DNA of 64,000 nucleotides. It comes from Pseudanabaena mucicola str. Chao 1806 (GTDB lineage: Bacteria; Cyanobacteriota; Cyanobacteriia; Pseudanabaenales; Pseudanabaenaceae). The stretch spans positions 3,954,001 to 4,018,000 of the forward strand of contig NZ_CP097329.1 of NCBI RefSeq assembly GCF_030323025.1. The letters run 5' to 3'. Shown piece after piece: positions 26,942 through 35,324 of the stretch; within the stretch, counting starts at the first letter, position 1, and the number at the start of each line of letters is the position of its first letter. A program made the translations under genes and the position numbers. Under the pieces are notes generated by a model. The model saw only the letters and a list, made by a program, of their open reading frames with translations, ran no database searches and was not told the DNA's origin.

Positions 26942-28168
26942 ATGACCAAAATCCTCATTCTCATTGGTGGACATTTATGTACTGCTCCACGTCCCCAGAA
27001 AGAAGCTGAGACTTTGGCTAATGCTGGCTATGATGTAATCGTGGGTGGAATTTGGTTTAGCCCAGAACTAGTTGAACGCGATCGCCTATTAATATCTCAA
27101 CAAAAATATAAATTTGAGCCAATAATCGATATCCAACCTAATCGTAAATTTATTAATTATTGGATTCGTATTCAAACAAAAATTGCTAAAGAAGTTTTTA
27201 GAAGATTTAAACTTTTTTTGCCTGAACTGCTTGGTTATGGAACAAGGAGAATATTGAAATATGCCCAAAATCTTCAAGCCGATTTAACTATTGTCCATTC
27301 AGAATCTGGACTTTGGATTGGGCAACAGTTAATAGCTCAAGGACTTAAAGTGGGAGTCGATTTTGAGGACTGGTTCTCTGAGGATCTGTTACCTGAGGTG
27401 CGTATTAATCGACCTATTCATAAGTTAAGGCATCTGGAAAGACAACTAATGCATGAATGTAAATATTGTTTAACAACTTCTCATGCATTGGCTAAATCTC
27501 TAGCAAAGGCTTATGAAGCAACCCAACCGACAGTTATTTATAATGTGTTTCCTTGGGCAGAGCGATCGCAAATAGATAAGAAAATTTGCGATCGCCAAAA
27601 TCTTGATTTGCTCTCAATTCATTGGTTTTCGCAAACTATAGGACAAGGGAGAGGATTAGAAGTTCTTTTCCAATCACTTCCATATATTCATCAACCAATA
27701 GAAATTCATCTACGCGGAAATTATCCCGAAAGTTCGCGTCGGTGGTTAGAGCCACAGATTCCTGACGAATGGCGCGATCGCTTATTCATTCACCCCACTG
27801 TTTCTAATGGTGAACTACTATCTCGGATTGCTGAACACGATATTGGCTTGGCTTTGGAAACAACTGCAATCCCTAGTCGAAACTTGACGATTACTAACAA
27901 GCTTTTTCAGTATTTACAAGCTGGGTTAGCAATAATTGCTACGAATACAGAGGGACAAAGTGAGATTTTATCTCAATATCCTGAGGTCGGTGAACTCATA
28001 CCAAGTAACGATCCCATTGCATTAGCGAACGCGATTAATAATTTAGTGAATAACTATCCTAAGATACTTCTCGCTAAGCAAGCAGCACTGAAAGCTGCTC
28101 AGTCACAACTCAATTGGGAAAGTCAAACAAATATTATTTTAAGAACTTTGGAAAAAGCGATTAAGTAG
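26942..28168 (+). CDS. Family 4-like glycosyltransferase
   Basis: A 408-residue GT-B protein starting MTKILILIGGHLCTAPRPQKEAETL. The middle has LDLLSIHWFSQTIGQGRGLEVL and the C-terminal donor region RLFIHPTVSNGELLSRIAEHDIG, shortened here to SNGELLSRIAEHDIG, followed by LTITNKLFQYLQAGLAII, a typical GT4 donor site in which N-K-x-x-Q replaces the usual glutamate pair. The stop codon (28166-28168) lies in the left end of the 104-bp palindromic repeat starting at 28162. Confidence 0.76.
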   Translation: MTKILILIGGHLCTAPRPQKEAETLANAGYDVIVGGIWFSPELVERDRLLISQQKYKFEPIIDIQPNRKFINYWIRIQTKIAKEVFRRFKLFLPELLGYGTRRILKYAQNLQADLTIVHSESGLWIGQQLIAQGLKVGVDFEDWFSEDLLPEVRINRPIHKLRHLERQLMHECKYCLTTSHALAKSLAKAYEATQPTVIYNVFPWAERSQIDKKICDRQNLDLLSIHWFSQTIGQGRGLEVLFQSLPYIHQPIEIHLRGNYPESSRRWLEPQIPDEWRDRLFIHPTVSNGELLSRIAEHDIGLALETTAIPSRNLTITNKLFQYLQAGLAIIATNTEGQSEILSQYPEVGELIPSNDPIALANAINNLVNNYPKILLAKQAALKAAQSQLNWESQTNIILRTLEKAIK

Positions 28169-28265
28169 CTCAACTTAATTAAAACCCAAAACGAGAGTTT
28201 GTTCCGCCCGCGTAGCGGGCGGAACAAACTTCTCGGTTTTTAGTTTACTTATGTCTAGCTACTTA
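28162..28265. repeat. Palindromic repeat family S, copy 1
   Basis: 104 bp with ends TAAGTAGCT and AGCTACTTA and a central hairpin TTTGTTCCGCCCGC-GTA-GCGGGCGGAACAAA. A copy in opposite orientation lies at 41324-41428. The left end contains the stop codon of the upstream glycosyltransferase gene. MITE-like. Confidence 0.85.
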
Positions 28266-28311
28266 GTTTATAGGGAAATTTCTGTGATGTAGCAAGTTGC
28301 AAAAATTTTTA

Positions 28312-30006
28312 CTATTGACGGACTGGTAAACAAATTGTGCGGGTGACTTGGCAATTTATGCCCTGATAATCTCGGCAAACTTTCTTAGCTACGTTTTCTG
28401 CCTCAGTAGAAGATTTTACTGACCATGCTGAGCCTGCTGCACCGTTAGACCCTTCAGCAATTGACATACAGGCATTTCTTGCCCAGACGAGAACTTGACA
28501 ATCTGTTGCATTAGAAACGCTTTCACATTCGCTTAAAGCCCTAGTCTCAGCCGCTTTTTGGTTAGAATAATTCCATGAATATCCTTTGTCCTGAGTTGAT
28601 GGTGAACGGGCGATCGCCCCATAACTAACAGTGCTTGTTGTATCAGGGGGTGTTGTTGGGACTACTGTCTGAGTAGGTATGGGGGTAGGAGTTTCAGGTT
28701 TGGAAATAGCGCTTTGAGTTACTGTTGGTCTAGGAGATTCTGGACTTGGTGAAGATTTTGGAGATTCACTAGGAGTATTAGCTGGCGAAGCAGTGGGAGA
28801 AATAGAAGCAGATATTGTAGTTGAGGCTTCAGGCTTAGAATTATTGTCTGCTGGACGATTAGTAATTTTGGGCAAGAGCATCGCAGTGGCGATCGCTGCA
28901 AAAACTGAGGTTAAACCAACGAGAGCGAACCATAAAATGAAGTTCGTAGAATTAGAGGGCTGACTTGGCGCGGAAATAGTTGGATGAGACTCTGTTCTAG
29001 GAGTTTGGGGAGTAGTGATTGCAGGACTAGGTGTAGTTGTACTGCCTTGAGCAAAATTGGGGGCAATCGTTGGTGGTACGGATCCTCCTGATGATGGATA
29101 TTGAGGATGAGTGATAGCTTCGGTTGGAGCAATATTTACGGTAGGAACATTGTCTGTATTGATGAAATTGATGTTAGTGGCTGACAGAGAGCGAATGGCT
29201 TGCAGAGCTTCAAGCGCAGATTCATAGCGCTGGTTAAAATGATAAGCCACCATTTTCTGCAATACTGCGGCAAATTCTGGGCTGACCTGTGCGCGATCGC
29301 GCCATAAGACCTCACCAGTATGAGGATCTTCCTGTAAGCTATCTGGTGCAATACCCGTCAAGGCTTGAATACCAATCATGCCCACAGCGTAGACATCACT
29401 ACTCAAACGAGGTTTACCCCTTGCTTGTTCACTGGGCATGTAGCCTGGGGAACCGATACTAACCGTAACACTAGTATTGCCTTGCGAATCGGTTCCTAAA
29501 GCACCTACATCCTTTACAGCACCAAAATCAATGAGGACAATTTTGCCATCTTGACGACGACGCATGAGGTTAGCCAGTTTGATATCACGATGGATGACAT
29601 TATGTTGATGCACAAAGGCAAGTACCTCAAGAATATCTAAAAGTAAAGTAATAGTGTCACTTTCCGATAGTTTGTGCCCGACAGGAATTTCTTGGGGTAA
29701 GCTATAGCCATCCACAAATTCTTGAACTAAAAAGAACTCTCCATTTTCTTCAAAGTGTGCAAATAATGTAGGAATTTGGGAATGGGAATTACCTAATTTG
29801 TAGAGGTAGTCAGCTTCGCGTTCAAAGAGACTTTTGGCAATTGGCAATACTTGTGAACTAGTATCTTTGGGCTTAAGTTGTTTTACCACACACTTAGGAT
29901 GCCTTGGCAAGTCAATATCTTCGGCTAGGTAAGTATCCCCGAAGCCACCACTTCCTAACACTTGTAGAATTCTGTAGCGATTCCTTAATGTTGTACCTAT
30001 TAGCAT
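28312..30006 (-). CDS. Ser/Thr protein kinase with C-terminal DUF4189 domain
   Basis: A 564-residue protein. Residues 10-275 are a Hanks-type kinase: GSGGFGDTYLA glycine loop, K42, HRDIKLANL with catalytic D141, DFG at 160-162, SPGYMPSEQARG activation segment. Residues 280-350 are a Pro/Thr/Ser-rich linker, 360-383 a membrane helix, 390-460 another Pro/Ser/Thr-rich stretch, and 466-562 a DUF4189 domain with paired cysteines (YGAIARSPSTQDKGYSWNY, SECESVSNATDCQVLVWARN in parts). The kinase would be cytoplasmic and the DUF4189 domain periplasmic, suggesting a sensor receptor. It is convergent with the glycan cluster. Confidence 0.88.
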   Translation of the reverse strand: MLIGTTLRNRYRILQVLGSGGFGDTYLAEDIDLPRHPKCVVKQLKPKDTSSQVLPIAKSLFEREADYLYKLGNSHSQIPTLFAHFEENGEFFLVQEFVDGYSLPQEIPVGHKLSESDTITLLLDILEVLAFVHQHNVIHRDIKLANLMRRRQDGKIVLIDFGAVKDVGALGTDSQGNTSVTVSIGSPGYMPSEQARGKPRLSSDVYAVGMIGIQALTGIAPDSLQEDPHTGEVLWRDRAQVSPEFAAVLQKMVAYHFNQRYESALEALQAIRSLSATNINFINTDNVPTVNIAPTEAITHPQYPSSGGSVPPTIAPNFAQGSTTTPSPAITTPQTPRTESHPTISAPSQPSNSTNFILWFALVGLTSVFAAIATAMLLPKITNRPADNNSKPEASTTISASISPTASPANTPSESPKSSPSPESPRPTVTQSAISKPETPTPIPTQTVVPTTPPDTTSTVSYGAIARSPSTQDKGYSWNYSNQKAAETRALSECESVSNATDCQVLVWARNACMSIAEGSNGAAGSAWSVKSSTEAENVAKKVCRDYQGINCQVTRTICLPVRQ

Positions 30007-30203
30007 AATAGTTATCTACCAAGCTCCAGAGAATTTCTATGATTTTAAGCTTAACAAACAGAGATATGATTGGGCTACAGTGCTTAATTAATCATATTAG
30101 GACTGTTCAAGAAGCAAAATTTTTGTGGTGCGGCGCAGCTATGCTACAAAAATTTAGTAACTATACTAAAGTTTCTGGCTAATTATCACAGAACCAAGAC
30201 TGA

Positions 30204-30824
30204 ATGCAAAATCAAAGAGCTATCGTATTAGGAGTATCTGGGGCATCAGGCATGATCTATGCTGTGCGATCGCTCAAATTTTTACTGACTAATGATTACA
30301 ATGTTGATCTGGTTGCATCTAAGGCGGCGATGATGGTATGGCAATCAGAGAATAAGATAGCCATACCGAGTAACTTGCGATCGCAGGAACAATTTTGGCG
30401 CGATCAAGCTGAGAGCCAATCAGGAAAACTTATTTGTCATCAATGGGCAGATGTGGGGGCAACCATTGCCAGTGGCTCATTTCGGACATTGGGAATGTTA
30501 ATTATTCCTTGTAGTATGGCAACAGTAGCCAAAATTGCCCATGGTTTGAGTTCTGATTTATTAGAACGCGCTGCTGACGTGCATTTAAAGGAGGGTCGCC
30601 GCCTTGTGCTCGTACCCCGTGAAACTCCTTTCAGCTTAATTCATTTACGAAATCTCACCACATTAGCAGAGGCAGGCGCAAGGATTGTCCCTGCAATTCC
30701 TGCGTGGTATCACAATCCGCAAACCATTGAGGACTTAGTAGACTTTGTAATTGCGAGAGCACTTGATCAATTAGATATTGATTCCGATTTAATCCAACGT
30801 TGGCAGGGTAAACAGTCACCATAA
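30204..30824 (+). CDS. ubiX: Flavin prenyltransferase UbiX
   Basis: A 206-residue flavoprotein-fold enzyme that prenylates FMN to make the cofactor of UbiD-type decarboxylases. VLGVSGASGMIYAVRSL is the FMN-binding start; MLIIPCSMATVAKIAHG, then LLERAADVHLKEGRRLVLVPRETPFSLIHL, split as LLERAADVHLKEGRR and LVLVPRETPFSLIHL, are diagnostic. In cyanobacteria it serves plastoquinone synthesis with UbiD. It is followed 71 bp later by a LapA-like membrane protein. The hairpin 30827-30857 begins 3 bp after its stop. Confidence 0.92.
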   Translation: MQNQRAIVLGVSGASGMIYAVRSLKFLLTNDYNVDLVASKAAMMVWQSENKIAIPSNLRSQEQFWRDQAESQSGKLICHQWADVGATIASGSFRTLGMLIIPCSMATVAKIAHGLSSDLLERAADVHLKEGRRLVLVPRETPFSLIHLRNLTTLAEAGARIVPAIPAWYHNPQTIEDLVDFVIARALDQLDIDSDLIQRWQGKQSP

Positions 30825-30826
30825 TA

Positions 30827-30857
30827 TTAGTGTGCAGTGCGAAGCTCTGCACACTAA
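30827..30857. terminator. Stem-loop after ubiX
   Basis: Arms TTAGTGTGCAG and CTGCACACTAA around TGCGAAGCT, 2 bp after the ubiX stop. The stem is strong and an A/T tail follows, so partial termination is plausible. The GCGAAGC loop also resembles the hairpin centres elsewhere. Confidence 0.55.
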
Positions 30858-30895
30858 ATATAAGCTGCAAATATTATTGAAAGAGTGTAATAACC

Positions 30896-31480
30896 ATGAC
30901 GCGATCGCCATTTGCTTCTAAATCTCAAACCAATAACTCTAAAAAAAATGCAGGAACCTTGCCAATCATGCCACTGCTCATCTTAGGCATAGGAATTACT
31001 CTCATCGCCGCAGTGATCATCCAAAATTTACAGCCTGTAGTGCAGATTTTCTTTTTAGGACAAAAGACGATCCCCATTCCTCTAAGTATGGCAATGTTGA
31101 TTGCTTTTATGTCTGGAGGCTTCATTGCTTTTGTCTGTAATGCGATCGCCTCTTGGCAACAAAATATGACGATCCGTCGCGCAATTGTCGCCGCAGGTTA
31201 TGACAAAGAGACTCAAAAAGAGCAGGTCAAATCAACTAATTCTGCCAATAATTATCCTCAAGATAAGGCTCAATCGCAGGATAATCAAGACTTAGAAGAT
31301 GATGAGTTTTACGATGAAGATGAAGATGATGAGCTAGAGGAAGATGAGGATCTTTATGAAGAAGAGGAAGACGAAGATCCTGATACTGTCCCCTATGGCG
31401 ATCGCAAAAATTTAAAACCCGCCAAACTTAATCGCGAAAAGCGTGATCGTCCTCCACTTGAAGCTAAATATATTCGCTAG
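30896..31480 (+). CDS. LapA-domain membrane protein with acidic tail
   Basis: A 194-residue protein with two membrane segments (residues 23-44, LPIMPLLILGIGITLIAAVI type, and about 65-85) flanking QNLQPVVQIFFLGQ, the pattern of the LapA/DUF1049 family involved in lipopolysaccharide assembly in other bacteria. Residues 125-170 are almost entirely Asp/Glu, followed by a basic end. Likely cytoplasmic tail facing inward. The partner YciM/LapB is not nearby. The function in cyanobacteria is not established. Confidence 0.7.
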   Translation: MTRSPFASKSQTNNSKKNAGTLPIMPLLILGIGITLIAAVIIQNLQPVVQIFFLGQKTIPIPLSMAMLIAFMSGGFIAFVCNAIASWQQNMTIRRAIVAAGYDKETQKEQVKSTNSANNYPQDKAQSQDNQDLEDDEFYDEDEDDELEEDEDLYEEEEDEDPDTVPYGDRKNLKPAKLNREKRDRPPLEAKYIR

Positions 31481-31563
31481 ATTAAGTATTACTAATCATG
31501 CGTCAATTCCAATCAGCACTTATGCGAAAATAAAATTCACAAGAAAATAATGTAAATTAAAGT

Positions 31564-31613
31564 CCTAAATTTATTTTTGCTTCGCACCCTATATGCGCGA
31601 AGCAGAAATTAGG
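31564..31613. repeat. Imperfect hairpin between lapA-like gene and repeat R1
   Basis: CCTAAATTTATTTTTGCTTCGCA pairs with TGCGCGAAGCAGAAATTAGG around CCCTATA, with a few mismatches (arms quoted: CCTAAATTTATTTTTGC and GCAGAAATTAGG). A probable terminator for the LapA-like gene, or another palindromic repeat. Confidence 0.5.
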
Positions 31614-31647
31614 GTTTGATTTATAAATATGCTGAGCTAGTTAATAG

Positions 31648-31804
31648 TAATTAACGTGAGTTCGGGTTAAGCTGGCAAATTTTAAAAGCCCAAAAGTAAA
31701 AGTCTTGCCTAGCAAGACTTTTACTTTTGGGCTTTGAGAGAGAGTTTGCTACGCAAACCCTCTCTCAAAGCCTGTTTCAAATTATCCCGAACTCACGTTA
31801 ATTA
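31648..31804. repeat. 157-bp palindromic repeat R, copy 1
   Basis: Ends TAATTAACGTGAGTTCGGG and CCCGAACTCACGTTAATTA are perfect 19-bp inverted repeats. Inside are two nested hairpins, one with AAAAGTAAAAGTCTTGC/CTAGCAAGACTTTTACTTTT arms and one with GAGAGAGTTTGC/GCAAACCCTCTCTC arms. An inverted copy is at 33372-33530. The stop codon of the sugar transferase (31802-31804) is the last three bases of this repeat. Confidence 0.85.
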
Positions 31805-33256
31805 ATATGCACCATTACCAAATAAAACGAGTCTGACGGTTTCAATGAGAATTTCGAGATCGAAGTTGAGTGACCAGCGATCTATATAGAAGAGATCTAA
31901 CTTAGCGACATCATCAATTGTATCTAGGTCTGATCGCCCCGAAATTTGCCATAATCCCGTAATCCCCGGCATGACTAAATGGCGCGTATGATGCCAACTG
32001 GAAAATTTTGCGACATCCCGTATCGGCAAAGGTCGAGGTCCCACAAGGCTCATTTGTCCTACTAAAACATTAAATAATTGTGGAAGCTCATCAAGACTGG
32101 TACAGCGCAAAAAATGTCCAATGGGAATAATACGGGGATCGCGTTCAATCTTGAACATGACTCCATCAGAACTTTTATTGAGATGTTCTAATTCCGCTTG
32201 GCGACGATCTGCATCCATGAACATACTCCGAAATTTCCACATTCGGAATACATTTCCCTGTAAACCAATGCGATCTTGGGTATAAAACACACTGCCCTTT
32301 GAGCTAGCCTTAATCGCGATCGCGATCGCGACAAATACAGGGGACAGGAAAATTATGCCAATCAAAGCTGATACAAAATCTAGACACCGCTTAAAGATAT
32401 ATTCCCAATTAGCTAGTAATGATGGCTCAATCCGAATCATTGGCATGGAGGCAAAAATTTCAGGATTACCACGTCGATGCAGCAACATCAAACTTGATGG
32501 CACAAGCCTAAGTCCAATTCCTGCATTACGAAGTTGCCAATACAACTGTGAAGCTAGTTGAGTTTCAGGCAGCCCCTCGGCAATGACCTCCTTTGCACCC
32601 GAATTCATAATTGCCTGAATGGAGTGAGAAGAATTGGCTAGTGAAGAAACTAGTACACCGACGACTCTATAGCCCGTCCGTTTTTCGACAATATTTGCCA
32701 AATAGGAAAGGCGATCACTAGGGGCAATAATAAAAACGGGTGTATGGGTTCTAGCGATCGGAAATTGGTCAAATATCAAAGTTAAAACTAACCGTAAACC
32801 AATCACCATAATGATACTGCCTAACCACGCGGGCAAGAATAGTGATCGCGGAGCATCCACTTTCGGATCATAAAAATAACAAACTACCAACGATAATAAG
32901 TAAACGCTACTAATAAATTTCGCCTGTCTGACGTAATTACGCCATTGGGACTCACTTTTATAAAAATTGTGATAAGCAAAACCTGTGACAATTACAGCCG
33001 CAAAAGCCCAAAACAAACCCGTTAACCCTGCAAATTCTCCCCAACTTAGTTCAGGCGGTAAAGTTGAGAAAGCTTGATTAAACCCCAGTGAAGCTTTCCA
33101 AGCGATCGCTAACCCAAAAATATCACTCAAGATCAGCATGAGGGTTCGTAGCCAGTTCATTTCCACCATCTGCCATTGTTGAAAATGATGCCCTGCCCGA
33201 AGGTCACGCTTACAAAAGCGTTTTTCAGTTGGTTTGCGATCTCTACTCACTCTCAT
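31802..33256 (-). CDS. Exopolysaccharide polyprenyl glycosylphosphotransferase (WbaP/CpsE-like)
   Basis: A 484-residue membrane enzyme. Four or five N-terminal helices (residues 30-175) precede a CoA-binding-like middle domain (IIAPSDRLSYLANIVEKRTGY, then AKEVIAEGLPE), another helix (about 285-310, DFVSALIGIIFLSP), and the Bac_transf catalytic domain FYTQDRIGLQGNVFRMWKFRSM, given as YTQDRIGLQG and FRMWKFRSMF, then RCTSLDELPQLFNVL and GPRPLP. It transfers a sugar-1-phosphate to undecaprenyl phosphate, the first step of glycan assembly, and may prime the cluster upstream. It is framed by two inverted repeats. Confidence 0.88.
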   Translation of the reverse strand: MRVSRDRKPTEKRFCKRDLRAGHHFQQWQMVEMNWLRTLMLILSDIFGLAIAWKASLGFNQAFSTLPPELSWGEFAGLTGLFWAFAAVIVTGFAYHNFYKSESQWRNYVRQAKFISSVYLLSLVVCYFYDPKVDAPRSLFLPAWLGSIIMVIGLRLVLTLIFDQFPIARTHTPVFIIAPSDRLSYLANIVEKRTGYRVVGVLVSSLANSSHSIQAIMNSGAKEVIAEGLPETQLASQLYWQLRNAGIGLRLVPSSLMLLHRRGNPEIFASMPMIRIEPSLLANWEYIFKRCLDFVSALIGIIFLSPVFVAIAIAIKASSKGSVFYTQDRIGLQGNVFRMWKFRSMFMDADRRQAELEHLNKSSDGVMFKIERDPRIIPIGHFLRCTSLDELPQLFNVLVGQMSLVGPRPLPIRDVAKFSSWHHTRHLVMPGITGLWQISGRSDLDTIDDVAKLDLFYIDRWSLNFDLEILIETVRLVLFGNGAY

Positions 33257-33697
33257 ATTCCTCTTGTCTTCTTACCCTAATTTTGCGTCACGACAATACA
33301 GCTAGTTAATCCCTGCTTAATTATCTTGCCCAAATTCATTAGGACTTAAACAGTCAAGAGGACTCTGTAATTTAATAAAACGTGAGTTCGGGATAATTTG
33401 AAACAGTCTTTGAGAGAGGGTTTGCTACGCAAACCCTCTCTCAAAGACCAAAAGTAAAAGCCTTGCTAAGAAAGACTTTTACTTTTGGGCTTTTAAAATT
33501 TGCCAGCTAAACCCGAACTGACGTTAATAAAGAACCAGATTTTTAATAGCGAAGCGAAGATGTGTCATTAAAAGTCGTTAATCTAAAAGCTAAAGGCTAA
33601 TAGCCAAGAGCTTTTAACCAAATCCAACGAGTTATGTGTAAGGTTTATGCTAGTATCACTAAGGCAAAAATATGGCTTTGGAGTTGTGTTTCACTAA
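33257..33697. other. Non-coding interval with repeat R copy 2
   Basis: The 441 bp between divergent genes hold the promoter regions of the sugar transferase and the TPR gene plus repeat R copy 2. The segment 33570-33625 has AAGCTAAAGGCTAATAGCC-type short repeats. No further gene is supported. Confidence 0.55.
33372..33530. repeat. 159-bp palindromic repeat R, copy 2 (inverted)
   Basis: Reverse complement of the repeat at 31648-31804, with the two inner hairpins in the opposite order. Ends TTAATAAAACGTGAGTTCGGG-type and CCCGAACTGACGTTAATAA. Several substitutions distinguish it from copy 1, so it is not a very recent duplicate. It lies 115 bp upstream of the sugar-transferase start. Confidence 0.85.
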
Positions 33698-34120
33698 ATG
33701 AGTACCGAAGTTGCGGAAGATTTATTCACTCAAGGTTTAGAGCGATACAAAGAAGGTGAGTCTGCGGCGACCTTAATTCCTGTGTTTGAAAAAGTGTGTG
33801 ATCGCCAGCCCAAAGTTGCAAGTGGTTGGATTTGTTTGTCTTGGTTATATTTACTAGACAATAACGCCAAGCTTGCTGTCAAAGCCGCCCAAAAAGCAGT
33901 CAAACTTGCCCCCGAAGATCCTCAAGGACGGATTAACCTTGCGATCGCTATGCTGGAATTGTCCCAAAAAGGAGTGCGCGAGCAAATCGAGGCAGCCCAA
34001 AATTGGCTCATGATCCTCAAAGATATCAAGCCAGAAATTGTTGAGAATTTTGAAGAAGGGCTTCGTCGTCGTCCAGATTGGAAAGCACTTGAAAAGGTTA
34101 GAGATTGGGTACTAAGCTAA
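33698..34120 (+). CDS. Tetratricopeptide repeat protein
   Basis: A 140-residue soluble protein with about three TPR units: residues 5-35 (AEDLFTQGLERYKEGE), 40-72 (PKVASGWICLSWLYLLDNNAK), and 73-105 (AVKAAQKAVKLAPEDPQGRINLAIA, in parts AVKAAQKAVKLAPED and RINLAIAMLELS). The last 30 residues (FEEGLRRRPDWKALEKVRDWVLS) form a capping helix. A protein-protein interaction module, conserved in cyanobacteria; partner unknown. Confidence 0.75.
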   Translation: MSTEVAEDLFTQGLERYKEGESAATLIPVFEKVCDRQPKVASGWICLSWLYLLDNNAKLAVKAAQKAVKLAPEDPQGRINLAIAMLELSQKGVREQIEAAQNWLMILKDIKPEIVENFEEGLRRRPDWKALEKVRDWVLS

Positions 34121-34357
34121 GTCACAGACAGTAAATTTTCTCTTTCTTTAATATTTATTAAACCCGATTGATTGGGTTTTGTGTATAACTTTACCTAAAC
34201 TCGCAAAACTTTATAAATAACCGTATTTTGTCATAAAAACTTAACATAGGTTTTTTGTCAAGAGTGTTAGGCTACCTAGAATATAACAAACCATTAAAGT
34301 TGTTAAATTCTTTAGCCGATAGTTATAAATCTTTGTATTGAAAAGGAAGTTAGTCTC

Positions 34358-34570
34358 ATGATTTTAGAAAATGTTAGAGTCAAGCCTGACACCCGCAACC
34401 ACAAGGGCTTTTTTGTTTTAGAGGCTTCTTACAAGCTGATTAACATTGATGGCAATGGTTGGGCGTTGATTTGTTTGGATGACTATGCCTGCCATTACGT
34501 TGACCCTGACGATCTTAAGTTACCTAGAGGATGGAAAACTACAACTACGAAAGAGGTAGTAGGCGCTTAA
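34358..34570 (+). CDS. Small conserved hypothetical protein
   Basis: 70 residues starting MILENVRVKPDTRNHKG with a good ribosome site (AAGGAAG, 9 bp upstream). It appears to be a small beta-rich, SH3-like domain with aromatic residues (GNGWALICLDDYACHYVDPDDL). No named family could be recalled with confidence. It is followed by a terminator hairpin at 34641-34675 and has a 237-bp leader region upstream. Confidence 0.6.
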   Translation: MILENVRVKPDTRNHKGFFVLEASYKLINIDGNGWALICLDDYACHYVDPDDLKLPRGWKTTTTKEVVGA

Positions 34571-34640
34571 TTGTAGCTTTCTGTTTTCTTTTATGTTTGA
34601 TTTTGAAAAAAAACTAGTTTTGACAAATAATTCAATAAAT

Positions 34641-34675
34641 AAAAAAGAGCGTAACTTGATACACTCTTTTTTATT
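34641..34675 (+). terminator. Terminator after the 70-residue gene
   Basis: AAAAAAGAGCGTA-ACTTGA-TACACTCTTTTTTA with one mismatch, then a T-rich run on the plus strand. Standard intrinsic terminator shape, 70 bp after the stop. Confidence 0.7.
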
Positions 34676-34698
34676 TTTTTATATCGCTTTTTAATCAA

Positions 34699-34749
34699 AA
34701 AACTAAATCCAAATAGCGGCGCAAAGCACTGCTGCTTGGATTTAGTTTT
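34699..34749. repeat. Hairpin with 14-bp arms
   Basis: Arms AAAACTAAATCCAA and TTGGATTTAGTTTT enclose GGCGCAAAGCACTGCTGC-type sequence. It abuts the 119-bp element at 34750-34868. Confidence 0.6.
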
Positions 34750-34868
34750 CATATGGCATTCCTAAAATGAGATGTGAGTTGCTTCGACTTCGCTCTGCCA
34801 TCTATAAACCGATGGCTGAGCGAAATCAAAGCCAATGATTTCTAAAACTAATTTAGGAATGCCATATG
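34750..34868. repeat. 119-bp element with 17-bp terminal inverted repeats
   Basis: Ends CATATGGCATTCCTAAA and TTTAGGAATGCCATATG are perfect 17-bp inverted repeats. The interior has no coding sense. MITE-like; no second copy was seen in the window. Confidence 0.7.
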
Positions 34869-34892
34869 AAAGCAAAAATTTATCTACAAAAA

Positions 34893-34920
34893 TTCCAGAG
34901 GTAATATGTCACCTCTGGAA
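34893..34920. terminator. Stem-loop downstream of the DUF3155 gene
   Basis: Arms TTCCAGAGGT and ACCTCTGGAA around AATATGTC. It lies about 95 bp beyond the stop at 35016. Terminator function is plausible but the T-run is weak. Confidence 0.45.
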
Positions 34921-35015
34921 GATGGAATAAAAAACTTAAACAGGTATTATGTATTAAAGAAGTAGCACGAGTTAGTAGTGATACTTCTTTATATTTCTGA
35001 CGACTTAATCAAAAT

Positions 35016-35324
35016 TTATCGAGATACAGCAAGTGCAACTTCTCTTTCTTCAGGCGGTTTTAGACTAGGGAACAAGAAGTGATTTTCTTCAACATACTGT
35101 GCTCCAAATAGTCCTTTTTCTGCCCAGAAGTATCGATCTGTTGTATGTTCGTTGCGTCTTACAAGCAACAGTGCTGGAGGAAGAATGCCATGTGTATGGA
35201 TGTACTTACGTGCAGCCGTCACAGGCTTATCTTCGCCGCTATCGATACTAAATTGAGGAATATGTTCTAGGATTTTGCGCCCTTCTTGGCGACGTCTACT
35301 TTTGCGCTTACGTCTCCTTGCCAA
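35016..35324 (-). CDS. DUF3155 family protein, TTG start
   Basis: A 102-residue basic cyanobacterial protein starting (M)ARRRKRKSRRRQEGRK. The start is a TTG at 35324-35322, preceded on the minus strand by a strong AGGAGGT Shine-Dalgarno 5 bp upstream; the longer frame beginning 17 codons earlier has an ATG but no such site. FSIDSGEDKPVTAARKYI and RNEHTTDRYFWAEKGLFGAQYVEENHFLFP, in parts RNEHTTDRYFWAEKGLFG and AQYVEENHFLFPSL, are the conserved core. The basic tail suggests nucleic-acid or ribosome association, but the function is unknown. Confidence 0.82.
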   Translation of the reverse strand: MARRRKRKSRRRQEGRKILEHIPQFSIDSGEDKPVTAARKYIHTHGILPPALLLVRRNEHTTDRYFWAEKGLFGAQYVEENHFLFPSLKPPEEREVALAVSR

